Both the position numbers and the translations under genes were made by a program. The notes under the pieces were generated by a model, which saw only the letters and a list, made by a program, of their open reading frames with translations, was not told the DNA's origin and made no database searches. Below, piece after piece: positions 53,450 to 61,889 of a stretch of 64,000 nt of DNA. Every line of letters begins with the position of its first letter. The stretch's first letter is position 1. The stretch comes from Streptomyces violens. Lineage in GTDB: Bacteria; Actinomycetota; Actinomycetes; Streptomycetales; Streptomycetaceae. The stretch covers positions 1 to 64,000 of the forward strand of contig NZ_JOBH01000019.1 in NCBI RefSeq assembly GCF_000717745.1. The letters run 5' to 3'.

Positions 53450-55012
53450 GTGACGCTGTTTCCGGCGGCCCTCCGGGCGGGTGCGAACACCCGGCAGCCG
53501 GTGCGGAGCACACCGCGTGGTGCGAAGGCCAGGACGGTGCACGGCGCGAAAGGCAGTACCGCGTGGTCGCCCTCGCGAGAGCGCATGGCGGTCGCCGCGG
53601 TCGCCGCGGCCTTCGTTCTTGTGCAGTTGCTGCTCGTGGTTCCGGGGCAGGGTCAGGGCCTGGGTTGGGACGAGACCGTCTACGTGAGCCAGGTCAACCC
53701 GCATGCCCCCGCCGCGTTCTTCAGCGCGCCACGGGCCCGTGGGGTCACCCTGCTGGTCGCCCCGGTGGCCACCTGGACCGACTCCACGACCGTGCTGCGC
53801 ATCTATCTGGCGCTCGCCTCTGGCATCGCCCTCTATCTGGCCCTGCGCGTATGGCGGCGGCTGCAGCCGCCCGGTGTGCTCGCCCTCGCCGGACTGCTCT
53901 TCGGCGGCCTGTGGGTGACGCTCTTCTACGGATCGCAGGCCATGCCGAACCTCTGGGTCGCGCTGGCCGCACTGGCCGCCGCCGGCTGCTTCCTGCGGGC
54001 CGCCAGGGATCCGCACGACCGCGCCGCCCTGCTCGGCCTCGGCGGCAACGTCGCCGCCGTCACGCTCCTGCGCCCCATGGACGCGGTCTGGCTCGCGCTC
54101 CCGCTGCTGGCCGTCACGCCGTTCGCCCGGCGGGGCCGGTGGCGCGCGCTGCTCGGCGTGCTCGTGGCGGGCCTGGCACTGGGCGCCGCTGAGTGGGTCG
54201 TCGAGGCGTACGTCAGTTTCGGCGGGCTCGCGGCCCGCCTGACCCGTTCCAGCCAAATCCAGGACGGACTGGGCTGGAACATCGCCATCGTCGATCAGAT
54301 CCGGTCGCTGGGTGGCCGTACGCTCTGCCGCCCCTGCACTGGGCCGTTGCCCGAGCCGCCCGTCTGGCTGTGGTGGGTCCTGACACCGGTACTGGCCGCG
54401 GTGGGCGTGCACGCGGCGGTACGCGCCCGGCACCCCGCCCGCGCCCTGCTGCCCGCCCTCTGCGCGCTCGCCATGGCCGTGCCGTACCTCTTCTTCATCG
54501 GCTACGCCGCGGCCCGCTTCCTGCTCCCCGCCTACGCGCTGATCGCCCTCCCCGCCGCGGCCGGCCTGCACCGGATCGGCGCCGCCGTCCGTCCCGGCCT
54601 GCGCCCCGCCGTGGCCACTCTGCTGGGCCTGGGGCTGGCCGGACACCTGACGGTCCAAGGCATCGTCCTCGTCCATACGGTGGACAACAGCCGGGCCACT
54701 CATGACCAGTACGCGCTCATCGCGGAGCGGCTGCGGGGGCTCGGCGTCCGGCCGCCCTGCCTCCTGACGGGCGAAGCCGCCATCCCCGTCGCGTACTACG
54801 CGGGCTGCCACTCCGCCGATACCGGCGGCAACAACGGCAACATGACCCCGGTCGGCGTCCTCGCCACCGCCGCCCGCGAGCCGGTCGCCGTCCTCTTCCC
54901 TGCCGACGGCCGCCTGCCCGACTACGCCCGCACCTGGCGGGTCGTCCCCCTCACAGGGTCGGGCCTGGAACCGGGGTACCGGGTGGTGCTTGCACCAGGT
55001 GTGCTTCGGTAG
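53450..55012 (+). CDS. Polytopic GT-C-like glycosyltransferase/membrane protein
   Basis: 520 residues from a GTG 7 bases after TGGAGG. After a basic N-terminus, about eleven hydrophobic helices follow (AVAAVAAAFVLVQLLLVVPG, ALAGLLFGGLWVTLFYG, LLGVLVAGLALGAAEWVVEA, and several more). In GT-C transferases such as GT39/GT83 an acidic motif in the first extracytoplasmic loop activates the lipid-phosphate sugar; here GLGWDETVYVSQVNP supplies a D-E pair in that position. The C-terminal ~110 residues lie outside (LLTGEAAIPVAYYAGCHSAD). Substrate unknown. The double palindrome just upstream suggests tight regulation by a factor not encoded next to it. Confidence 0.7.
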   Translation: MTLFPAALRAGANTRQPVRSTPRGAKARTVHGAKGSTAWSPSRERMAVAAVAAAFVLVQLLLVVPGQGQGLGWDETVYVSQVNPHAPAAFFSAPRARGVTLLVAPVATWTDSTTVLRIYLALASGIALYLALRVWRRLQPPGVLALAGLLFGGLWVTLFYGSQAMPNLWVALAALAAAGCFLRAARDPHDRAALLGLGGNVAAVTLLRPMDAVWLALPLLAVTPFARRGRWRALLGVLVAGLALGAAEWVVEAYVSFGGLAARLTRSSQIQDGLGWNIAIVDQIRSLGGRTLCRPCTGPLPEPPVWLWWVLTPVLAAVGVHAAVRARHPARALLPALCALAMAVPYLFFIGYAAARFLLPAYALIALPAAAGLHRIGAAVRPGLRPAVATLLGLGLAGHLTVQGIVLVHTVDNSRATHDQYALIAERLRGLGVRPPCLLTGEAAIPVAYYAGCHSADTGGNNGNMTPVGVLATAAREPVAVLFPADGRLPDYARTWRVVPLTGSGLEPGYRVVLAPGVLR

Positions 55013-55240
55013 GCCAGGTGTGCATCGGTAGGGGTGGCAGACACACCAAGCCATCGCACCGCCTACCCGTACCTCTCACGCGGACTGATCACTGGGCCGG
55101 CGGGGAGGAGGAAGCGTCCGTCCGGTGCCGCATTGATGGCATCTTCCATGGGCCACCAGGTGAGCTTGAAGCCTTCTCTGCCGACGTGAGCTGTTGGCTT
55201 CGAAGAGGTGGACGCGGGCCGTCGAATCGAGGGTCATGGC
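55013..55240. other. Spacer before IS5 remnant
   Basis: No gene seen. Repeats of GCTTCGGTAGGCCAGGTGTG-like sequence follow the membrane-protein stop. Confidence 0.35.
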
Positions 55241-55249
55241 GTAGGCGCC

Positions 55250-55480
55250 GAGTGGTCGCCACATTTCGGCGGTGCTGCCGGCTTCCTCGCGAAGCTCGCG
55301 GCGGGCTGCACGTGGAACCAGTTGCCGCCCGGCTTCGGCTTGTCAGGAGTGACAGCCTTCCGCCGGTTCACCGAATGGTCCGAAACCCGGGCGTGGGCCA
55401 AGCTCCACCGCCTGGTCCTCGACGAAGTCGGCTCCCGAGGGAAGCCCGAGGGGCGGAGTGGGATCGGCATCCGATCCTCG
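55250..55480 (+). pseudogene. IS5-type transposase N-terminal fragment
   Basis: The frame encodes LAAGCTWNQLPPGFGLSGVT, AFRRFTEWSETRAWAKLHRL, VLDEVGSRGKPEG, the N-terminal region of IS5-group transposases (pattern GxxWRxLP..F, RFxxW). The catalytic domain is missing. Confidence 0.8.
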
Positions 55481-55686
55481 CCCGGAATCGCATCGAGTTG
55501 ACCCGGAATCGTATTGCGCTGTGCAGGCGTGCACGGTTGGGGTACGTGGATGTGGTGAGTCACTGACTTCTGCGTCGATCGAAAGCGGTTGAGTATGGCG
55601 AAAGTACAGAGGACCGGCATCCCGACGGCGGCGGCAGGCAACGACGCATGTACGGGGGATTCCCCTGTGCGGGCTATGGACTGCGC

Positions 55687-56811
55687 ATGATGTCGGAGCC
55701 ATCGGCCACGGCTGCCGACGCCGCGGAACCCCTCGTTTCACCGGTCAATTCGCACAACGAATGGGACCCGCTGGAGGAGATCATCGTCGGTCGTCTCGAC
55801 GGCGCGACGATCCCCTCCAGCCACCCGGTCGTGACGTGCAACATCCCGCCATGGGCGGCCCGGCTGCAACGGCCTGCGGCCGGTTTCAAGTATCCGCGAA
55901 TGATGATCGAGCGGGCACAGCAGGAGCTCGATCAATTCATCGCGCTTCTCCAGTCCCTCGACGTCACGGTCAGGCGCCCGGATGCGGTGGACCACAGCCG
56001 ACGCTTCAGTACCCCCGACTGGTTGTCGCGCGGATTCTGCAACACCTGTCCGCGCGACAGCATGCTCGTGATCGGGGACGAGATCATCGAAACCCCGATG
56101 GCATGGCCGTGCCGGTATTTCGAGACGCATTCCTACCGCGAGATCCTCAAGGACTACTTCCGGCGCGGCGCGCGCTGGACGGCGGCACCGAAGCCGCAGC
56201 TCACCGACGCGTTGTTCGAGACCGATTTCCGTGTCCCGAAGGTCGGCGAGCCCATGCGCTACATCCTCACCGAATTCGAGCCGGTGTTCGACGCGGCGGA
56301 TTTCGTGCGTGCGGGACGCGACCTGTTCGTCACGCGGAGCAACGTCACCAATCAGATGGGCATCGACTGGCTACGCCGCCATCTCGGGCCCGGGTATCGC
56401 ATTCACGAGATAGAGAGCCGCTGTCGCACGCCCATGCACATCGACACGACGTTCGTTGTGCTCGCGCCCGGCAAGGTACTGGTCAATCCCGAATACATCG
56501 ACATCGACCGCCTGCCCGACGTACTGAGTTCGTGGGACATCCTGATCGCGCCCGAACCCGACCCGCTCGACGAACACCTGCTGAAGATCACCTCGATGTG
56601 CGGCAAGTGGCTCAGTATGAACGTTCTCATGGTCGACGAGAAACGAGTGATCGCGGAGCGGCACCACACCGGCATGCTGCGCGCACTGGAGAAATGGGGG
56701 TTTGAGCCGATCCCGTGCGACCTGCTGCACTACGCGCCGTTCGGCGGCTCTTTCCACTGCGCGACACTCGATGTCCGGCGCCGCGGCACGCTCGAATCGT
56801 ATGTCGATTGA
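55687..56811 (+). CDS. Glycine-type amidinotransferase (AGAT/StrB1-like)
   Basis: 374 residues. The catalytic triad of L-arginine amidinotransferases is present: Asp202 in FDAADF, His251 in MHIDTTF and Cys358 in FHCATLDVRRRG. EFEPVFDAADFVRAGRDLF, KWLSMNVLMVDEKRV and RRRGTLESY closely follow animal and bacterial glycine amidinotransferase. It moves the amidino group of arginine to an amine, giving guanidinoacetate or a guanidino natural-product precursor. ATG 55687 or the next codon is the likely start; the Shine-Dalgarno is weak. No aminocyclitol or other pathway gene is adjacent; neighbours are an IS5 fragment and a LysE fragment, so it looks like an acquired orphan. Confidence 0.88.
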   Translation: MMSEPSATAADAAEPLVSPVNSHNEWDPLEEIIVGRLDGATIPSSHPVVTCNIPPWAARLQRPAAGFKYPRMMIERAQQELDQFIALLQSLDVTVRRPDAVDHSRRFSTPDWLSRGFCNTCPRDSMLVIGDEIIETPMAWPCRYFETHSYREILKDYFRRGARWTAAPKPQLTDALFETDFRVPKVGEPMRYILTEFEPVFDAADFVRAGRDLFVTRSNVTNQMGIDWLRRHLGPGYRIHEIESRCRTPMHIDTTFVVLAPGKVLVNPEYIDIDRLPDVLSSWDILIAPEPDPLDEHLLKITSMCGKWLSMNVLMVDEKRVIAERHHTGMLRALEKWGFEPIPCDLLHYAPFGGSFHCATLDVRRRGTLESYVD

Positions 56812-56906
56812 TCGGGCCACTTGGAGGAGCTGACACAAGGTTCGGACGCGTCGGTAGGTGACCACGCAGCAGGCCAATTCGAGGAACACCTCGTGGACAT
56901 CGCCCT

Positions 56907-56969
56907 GCCAGCTGCCAGCTGCCAGCTGCCAGCTGCCAGCTGTCAGCTGTCAGCTGTCAGGTGTCAGCG
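56907..56969. repeat. 7-bp tandem repeat, nine units
   Basis: Five exact GCCAGCT units then four GTCAGCT-type units. It overlaps the stop codon of the lysE remnant on the minus strand. Confidence 0.95.
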
Positions 56970-57250
56970 CAGGGCGACCGCTGCGCCCGTTCGTTCGGTG
57001 GCGATCCTGACGGCGAAGCCCGCCAGCGCGGTGCCCCTCACATAGCGGTGCAGGCGCTGCCAGAGCGGGTGCCGGGCGAAGAACCCGGCGACGGAGCCGG
57101 CCGTCACGATGAAGAACGCGTTTCCCGCTACCCCCACCGCGATCTGGGTCAGCCCCAACAGCAGGCCTTGCACGGCGACATGGCCGCGCTCGGGCTCGAC
57201 GAACTGCGGCAGCAGCGAGATGTAGAGGATGGCCCCGGTCATAACGCCGG
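56964..57250 (-). pseudogene. LysE/RhtB exporter C-terminal half
   Basis: The minus strand encodes GAILYISLLPQFVEPERGHV, AVQGLLLGLTQIAVGVAGNA, FFIVTAGSVAGFFARHPLWQ and RYVRGTALAGFAVRIATERT, the last three membrane helices of a LysE/RhtB amino-acid exporter. The N-terminal half is absent; upstream sequence to 57540 does not read as LysE in any frame. Confidence 0.75.
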
Positions 57251-57552
57251 GATCTGCGACTGGATGCCGAAGGTGACCGACCCGGCCTTCGCGACATTCG
57301 CGCAGGCACCGACGAACGGAGCCTGCCTGTTCACGCTCGTCTGGCGCATCCGCGAAGGCCACTTCAGTGACGTCCGGCTGGACGGACTGGGCGTGGTGGC
57401 GCTGGGTGAGTTCGCCGGCGACATGTGGATCGACGACCCGGGACGCCACGATGAAGGTCATGTTCTGGTCGCTGCCGGAGCCCGGAGCGGGGTCGGACGG
57501 CTATGCCTCTTCCCCCCGGCCCTTGGCGTGTTGACCGCGGCGCGGCGAAGCA
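57251..57552. other. Unassigned sequence before copper island
   Basis: About 300 bases. Frames on both strands give short peptides I cannot assign. It probably contains remains of the lysE 5' half and other debris. Confidence 0.35.
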
Positions 57553-57599
57553 AACGCCCCCGGGGTGCTCCCGTCGATGCGGGAGCGCCCCAGGGGCGT
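57553..57599 (-). terminator. Terminator of DUF4396 gene
   Basis: GC-rich inverted repeat (ACGCCCCCGGGGTGCTCCCG-like arm with CGGGAGC and GGGGCGT returning) just beyond the minus-strand stop at 57612. Confidence 0.75.
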
Positions 57600-57611
57600 G
57601 GCTGCTCGGTT

Positions 57612-58154
57612 TCAGTGGTAGGCGTGGACGACGGCGTGGCCCTTGCCGCGGCCGATCATCCACTTGTTCACGGGTGTGGTGATCACGAATGCCACGGCGA
57701 ACCCGCCCAGGAGCGCCGACCAGAACAGCCCGTCCGACAGGTGGGCGTCCATCGCTCCCGGGACCAGGGCGATGATGCCGTTGTCGACCAGCTCCATCAC
57801 GGCGATGGAAACGGTGTCAGCGGCCAGCGCCACCTTGATCGCGGCCTTGAAGTCCAGGCCCGCCCGGCGGACCGCGAACAGGGTGAACGAGTAGCCGAAG
57901 AGGAACGCGAGCGTGATCGCCAGGACCATGGTCGGGACGTTGCCCCACATCAGGGCGGTACCGATGACCATGCCGAGGATCTCGCCGATGGCGCACCCGG
58001 TCAGGCAGTGCAACGTCGCCTTCGCTGCCATTGGCCAGGAGGCTCCACCGTGCGCGTGCTCGCCGTGGTGGGTGGCGTGGCCGCCGTGCCTGTGGTGGTC
58101 TTCGTGAGAGGCGTGGTCATGCGCGGTGCCGGTGTGGTGAGCGCTGTGATCCAT
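57612..58154 (-). CDS. DUF4396 membrane protein with His-rich N-terminus
   Basis: 180 residues. The first ~40 are extremely His-rich (HDHASHEDHHRHGGH, HHGEHAHGG), a likely copper-binding tail. Four hydrophobic helices follow: TLHCLTGCAIGEILGMVIGT, MVLAITLAFLFGYSFTLF, VSIAVMELVDNGIIALV and ALLGGFAVAFVITTPVN. DUF4396 proteins commonly lie beside copper genes, and the C-x-x-x-C and Glu in CLTGCAIGE may form a metal path. I begin at the ATG at 58154; ATGs up to 58169 are possible. A CsoR-like box (58212) lies 58 bases upstream, so copper-induced derepression is expected. Confidence 0.85.
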   Translation of the reverse strand: MDHSAHHTGTAHDHASHEDHHRHGGHATHHGEHAHGGASWPMAAKATLHCLTGCAIGEILGMVIGTALMWGNVPTMVLAITLAFLFGYSFTLFAVRRAGLDFKAAIKVALAADTVSIAVMELVDNGIIALVPGAMDAHLSDGLFWSALLGGFAVAFVITTPVNKWMIGRGKGHAVVHAYH

Positions 58155-58211
58155 GACCTTCATCCCCATTCTCGTCCGGTACGGTCCGCTTCCGAGCCCG
58201 CACCATGACTA

Positions 58212-58230
58212 TATACCCCCGGGGGGTATA
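58212..58230. promoter_or_regulatory. CsoR-like copper operator
   Basis: TATACCCCC followed by GGGGGTATA, the GTATACCCC-x-GGGGTATAC type dyad bound by CsoR, upstream of the DUF4396 gene. Confidence 0.85.
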
Positions 58231-58245
58231 GCGCCAGAGGTGTCG

Positions 58246-58715
58246 ACGGGAGGCCCGTTCGTGCGCCGGCGCCACGTCCAGCTGCCGCCGGCTCAGCGTA
58301 CGGACAGTGCCCGAACTGACGACGATCTGCGGCGAAGGCCGGGCAGGCAGGCAGTACACGGTCGGCACCGCGTGCTCGATGACCACCGCGCCCAGTGGCG
58401 CGGAGCGTCGCCCCACCAGCCGCAGCAGATCGGCGTGGCGCCTCCGGGCCCGCCGGGTCCTGCGGTGTTCCCTGGCCAGGGCCTGTACGGGCCAGAGCGC
58501 CGCCGCGGCCAGCGAGGCACCCAGCAGGAGATACAGCCGGCCGTTGGGCTGCGCCGCGTGGCCCTCCGCGGTCGTGCAGGCCACGATCAGGGCCAGCGCG
58601 TCGTGGGCCCCGGCGAGCGGCAGGAGGACGCCCAGCGGGCGCGGGCCAGGAGACCGGGCGCGAGCAGGGCACTGCCGAGGGCGATCCCCAGCGGCAGTAC
58701 CAGGTGAGGGAACAT
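58246..58715 (-). pseudogene. M56/BlaR1-type membrane peptidase, truncated
   Basis: From an ATG at 58715 the minus strand reads FPHLVLPLGIALGSALLAPG, then, shifted, LPLAGAHDALALIVACTTAE, LYLLLGASLAAAALWPVQAL, VVIEHAVPTVYCLPARPSPQ and IVVSSGTVRTLSRRQLDVA, ending at AHERAS. AHERAH is the zinc helix of M56/M48 peptidases, but the second His is lost where the copper-box sequence begins, and one frameshift lies near 58610. Confidence 0.75.
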
Positions 58716-58718
58716 CGG

Positions 58719-58829
58719 CTAGTCCGGCTGCCGAGTGGTGCGGAGCGCGGCGTTCAGCGCTTCGACGTCCTCCGGGGGCATGTACTCGACGAAGTGCAGC
58801 AGTGCCGTACGCCGGTCCTCGGTGTGCGC
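58719..58829 (-). pseudogene. BlaI/MecI/CopY-type regulator C-terminal fragment
   Basis: LLHFVEYMPPEDVEALNAAL and RTTRQPD before the stop resemble the end of BlaI-type repressors that pair with M56 peptidases. The winged-helix part is missing. It lies 3 bases upstream of the peptidase start, as in intact pairs. Confidence 0.55.
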
Positions 58830-58974
58830 ATGATGTCGTCCTTGTGGTTCTGGTAACCGGTCACTGGCGCCTCATCTCATCTGAACGTGCCGGATGGGTG
58901 GTAGTGCCGGGCATGGCGTCTGGAACGCGGGAGGGGCCGGAGGGGAAAGTCTCCGGCCCCTCTTCGGTCGGGCG

Positions 58975-61233
58975 TCAGGACTGGGGGGTGAAGCCGCGCA
59001 GGCGCAGGGAGTTGCCGACCACGAAGACCGAGGAGAAGGCCATGGCGGCCCCCGCGATCATCGGGTTGAGCAGGCCGGCGGCGGCGAGGGGCAGGGCGGC
59101 CACGTTGTAGGCGAAGGCCCAGAAGAGGTTCGAGCGAATGGTGCCGAGCGTCTTGCGGGAGAGCCGGATGGCGTCGGCCGCGGCGCGCAGGTCCCCGCGT
59201 ACGAGGGTGAGGTCACCGGCCTCGATCGCCGCATCCGTACCCGTGCCCATGGCCAGCCCCAGGTCGGCCTGGGCCAGTGCGGCGGCGTCGTTGACGCCGT
59301 CACCCACCATGGCCACCGACTTGCCCTCCGCCTGGAGGCGCTTGACGACGTCCACCTTGTCCTCCGGCATGACCTCGGCGATCACCTCGTCGATGCCGAC
59401 CTCCGCGGCGACCGACTTGGCCACGGCCTCGTTGTCGCCGGTGAGGAGGATGGGGGTGAGACCGAGGGCGCGCAGCCGCCGGATCGCCTCGGGGCTGGTG
59501 TCCTTCACTGCATCGGCCACCTCCAGTACCGCGCGTGCCTCGCCGTCCCAGGCCACCGCGATGGCGGTGCGACCGCGCGCCTCTGCTTCGTTCTTGGCGC
59601 GGTCGAGCTCGGCGGGCAGGTCGATGGCCCACTCGGCGAGCAGCTTCTCGCGGCCGACGAGGACGGCGTGGCCGTCGACGACGCCCTGGACGCCGAGGCC
59701 CGCGATGTTGGCGAAGTCCTCGGGGGTGGGCAGGGTGCCCACCTTGGCGCTCGCACCGGCGGCGACGGCCTGGGCGATGGGGTGCTCGGAGGCGTGCTCC
59801 AACGCGCCGGCCAGCCGCAGCACCTCTTCCTCGGTCGTCGTGGCGGCCGTGTGCGTGACCAGCAGCGTCATACGGCCCGTCGTCACGGTGCCGGTCTTGT
59901 CCAGGACGATGGTGTCGACCTTGCGGGTGGTCTCCAGTACTTCGGGGCCCTTGATGAGGATGCCGAGCTGGGCGCCGCGGCCGGTGCCGACCATGAGGGC
60001 GGTCGGGGTGGCCAGGCCGAGGGCGCAGGGGCAGGCGATGATCAGTACGGCGACGGCGGCGGTGAATGCGGCGGTCAGTCCGGCGCCGTTGCCGAGCCAG
60101 AAGCCGAGGGTGGCCAGCGCGAGCGCAATGACGATCGGTACGAAGACGGCGGAGATCTTGTCGGCGAGGCGCTGGGCGGCGGCCTTGCCGTTTTGCGCGT
60201 CCTCCACCAGCTTTGCCATCCGGGCGAGTTGGGTGTCGGCACCGACGCGGGTGGCTTCGACGACGAGCCGGCCGCCGGCGTTGAGGGTGGCGCCGGTGAC
60301 GTTGTCGCCGACCGTGACCTCGACGGGGACGGATTCGCCGGTGAGCATCGAGGCGTCCACGGCGGAAGCGCCCTCGACGACGGTTCCGTCCGTGGCGATC
60401 TTCTCGCCGGGGCGGACCAGGAAGCGATCGCCGACCTGCAACTCAGCTGTAGGAACGGTCACTTCGCGTCCGTCGCGCAGTACGGTGACTTCCTTGGCGC
60501 CGAGTTCCAGCAGCGCCTTCAGGGCGGCGCCCGCCTTCCGCTTCGAGCGCGCTTCGAAGTAGCGCCCGGCCAGGATGAAGGCGGTGACGCCGGCCGCGGC
60601 CTCCAGGTAGATGTTTCCGGCGCCGTCGGTGCGGGCGATGGTCAGCTCGAAGGGGTGCGTCATGCCAGGGGTACCGGCGGTCCCGAAGAACAACGCCCAC
60701 AGCGACCACAGGAATGCGGCCGTCGTGCCGACCGAGATCAGTGTGTCCATGGTGGCCGCGCCGTGCTTGGCGTTGGTCCAGGCGGCGCGGTGGAAGGGCC
60801 AGGCGGCGTACGTGACGACGGGCGCCGCCAGCATCAGCGAGAGCCACTGCCAGTACTCGATCTGCAGGGCCGGGACCATCGCCATGGCGATCACGGGGAC
60901 GGCGAGCGCGGCGGCGGTGATCAGGCGCTGGCGCAGCGGCCGCAGCTCGTCGGGCTCGTCCGCGGCTCCCTCGGTTTCCGCCGCGCTCTCCGTACGGGGC
61001 GGAGCCGGCTCCTGCGCGGTGTAACCGGTTGCCTCGACAGTGGCGATCAGGTCGCCCACGGAGACGTCCGTGCCCCGGTAGCTGACCTTCGCCTTCTCCG
61101 TGGCGTAATTGACGGTGGCCTCGACCCCGTCCATGCGATTGAGCTTCTTCTCGATACGGGCCGCGCACGAGGCGCACGTCATGCCACCGATGGCGAGCTC
61201 GACCTCGTGGGATTCCGCGATGGTAGTCATCAC
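58975..61233 (-). CDS. copA: Copper-translocating P1B-type ATPase
   Basis: 752 residues from an ATG after GAGGAGCAGTG. N-terminal HMA domain with metal motif GGMTCASC, eight membrane helices, the transmembrane CPC in [13 protein letters not shown], phosphorylation site [11 protein letters not shown] motif SEHPIAQAV, and hinge [14 protein letters not shown]. It exports Cu(I) from the cytosol using ATP. Its partners here are the CopZ-like chaperone 113 bases upstream on the same strand and the His-rich exported protein beyond; CsoR-like boxes precede the group. Length and motifs are complete. Confidence 0.97.
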   Translation of the reverse strand: MMTTIAESHEVELAIGGMTCASCAARIEKKLNRMDGVEATVNYATEKAKVSYRGTDVSVGDLIATVEATGYTAQEPAPPRTESAAETEGAADEPDELRPLRQRLITAAALAVPVIAMAMVPALQIEYWQWLSLMLAAPVVTYAAWPFHRAAWTNAKHGAATMDTLISVGTTAAFLWSLWALFFGTAGTPGMTHPFELTIARTDGAGNIYLEAAAGVTAFILAGRYFEARSKRKAGAALKALLELGAKEVTVLRDGREVTVPTAELQVGDRFLVRPGEKIATDGTVVEGASAVDASMLTGESVPVEVTVGDNVTGATLNAGGRLVVEATRVGADTQLARMAKLVEDAQNGKAAAQRLADKISAVFVPIVIALALATLGFWLGNGAGLTAAFTAAVAVLIIACPCALGLATPTALMVGTGRGAQLGILIKGPEVLETTRKVDTIVLDKTGTVTTGRMTLLVTHTAATTTEEEVLRLAGALEHASEHPIAQAVAAGASAKVGTLPTPEDFANIAGLGVQGVVDGHAVLVGREKLLAEWAIDLPAELDRAKNEAEARGRTAIAVAWDGEARAVLEVADAVKDTSPEAIRRLRALGLTPILLTGDNEAVAKSVAAEVGIDEVIAEVMPEDKVDVVKRLQAEGKSVAMVGDGVNDAAALAQADLGLAMGTGTDAAIEAGDLTLVRGDLRAAADAIRLSRKTLGTIRSNLFWAFAYNVAALPLAAAGLLNPMIAGAAMAFSSVFVVGNSLRLRGFTPQS

Positions 61234-61346
61234 TGCTCCTCGAATGCGTCAGGTCCTCGAAAGGTCAGGTCCTGGGGTGCGACAGGTCCTGGGATGCGCC
61301 AGGCCGCCGGGCCCGCGCGGTCGCGGGGCCCGGCGACGGCGGCGGG

Positions 61347-61637
61347 TCAGGCGGCCCGGCCGGTCAGTTCGTAGCCGGCCTCGTCGACGACCTCGGCGAT
61401 CTTCGCGTCGTCGAGCTCCGCCGCGCTCACGACGCTCGCGGTGCCGGCCTCGACGTCGACCTCGACGCTCAGCACGCCGTCGACCTCACCGATCGCCTTG
61501 GTGAGCGTCGCCTTGCAGTGGCCGCAGGTCATTCCGGCGATCGCGTAGACCGTGGTCCGGCTGTCGGCGACGGCGGTCGTGGTGCTCTGCGCGCCGTCGG
61601 TCTGGCAGCTGCCGTCGGGCGTACAGCAGTTGGACAT
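61347..61637 (-). CDS. copZ: CopZ-like heavy-metal-associated chaperone
   Basis: 96 residues from an ATG 4 bases after AGGAGG. The C-terminal ~68 residues are an HMA domain with YAIAGMTCGHCKATLTKAI, the CxxC that binds Cu(I). The ~28-residue N-terminal extension has three extra Cys in NCCTPDGSC, a possible second metal site not found in typical CopZ. It delivers Cu(I) to CopA in related systems. Upstream are copper boxes at 61691 and beyond. Confidence 0.93.
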   Translation of the reverse strand: MSNCCTPDGSCQTDGAQSTTTAVADSRTTVYAIAGMTCGHCKATLTKAIGEVDGVLSVEVDVEAGTASVVSAAELDDAKIAEVVDEAGYELTGRAA

Positions 61638-61690
61638 GGTTCCTCCTGGGGACTGGGAAGCGATCGGACTCTGGAGACGTACCGGACCCC

Positions 61691-61709
61691 GATACCCGAG
61701 GGGGGTATC
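61691..61709. promoter_or_regulatory. CsoR-like operator upstream of copZ
   Basis: GATACCC-GAGGG-GGGTATC dyad, 54 bases before the copZ start on the minus strand. Confidence 0.8.
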
Positions 61710-61726
61710 GGCGGCGACCCCGCTAT

Positions 61727-61745
61727 GTATACCCCCGCCCCGTAT
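61727..61745. promoter_or_regulatory. Degenerate CsoR-like half-site pair
   Basis: GTATACCCCC followed by a weaker GCCCCGTAT second half, between the two stronger copper boxes. Confidence 0.5.
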
Positions 61746-61774
61746 CTATGGCAAGCTTTCGATCGAGGCTTGCA

Positions 61775-61793
61775 TATACCCCGTGGGGGTATA
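61775..61793. promoter_or_regulatory. CsoR-like operator upstream of His-rich protein gene
   Basis: TATACCCCGTGGGGGTATA, an almost perfect dyad, 97 bases before the ATG at 61890. Confidence 0.85.
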
Positions 61794-61889
61794 AGCTCCG
61801 TGGCTACGTACGGCTCAGCCGCTCGAACGCGGTGACCGACGATTCGACGATTCAAGGCTTCAAAGATTCAAGGATTCGAGGAGAACCCG

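Noticed and set aside
53203..53586. Minus-strand frame with an IRIRIRIR stretch
   Set aside because: The alternating residues are only the translation of the 12-bp tandem repeat; no other coding evidence.
58894..61374. Plus-strand frame of 826 codons
   Set aside because: Complete shadow of copA; Gly/Ala/Val-rich with no domain.
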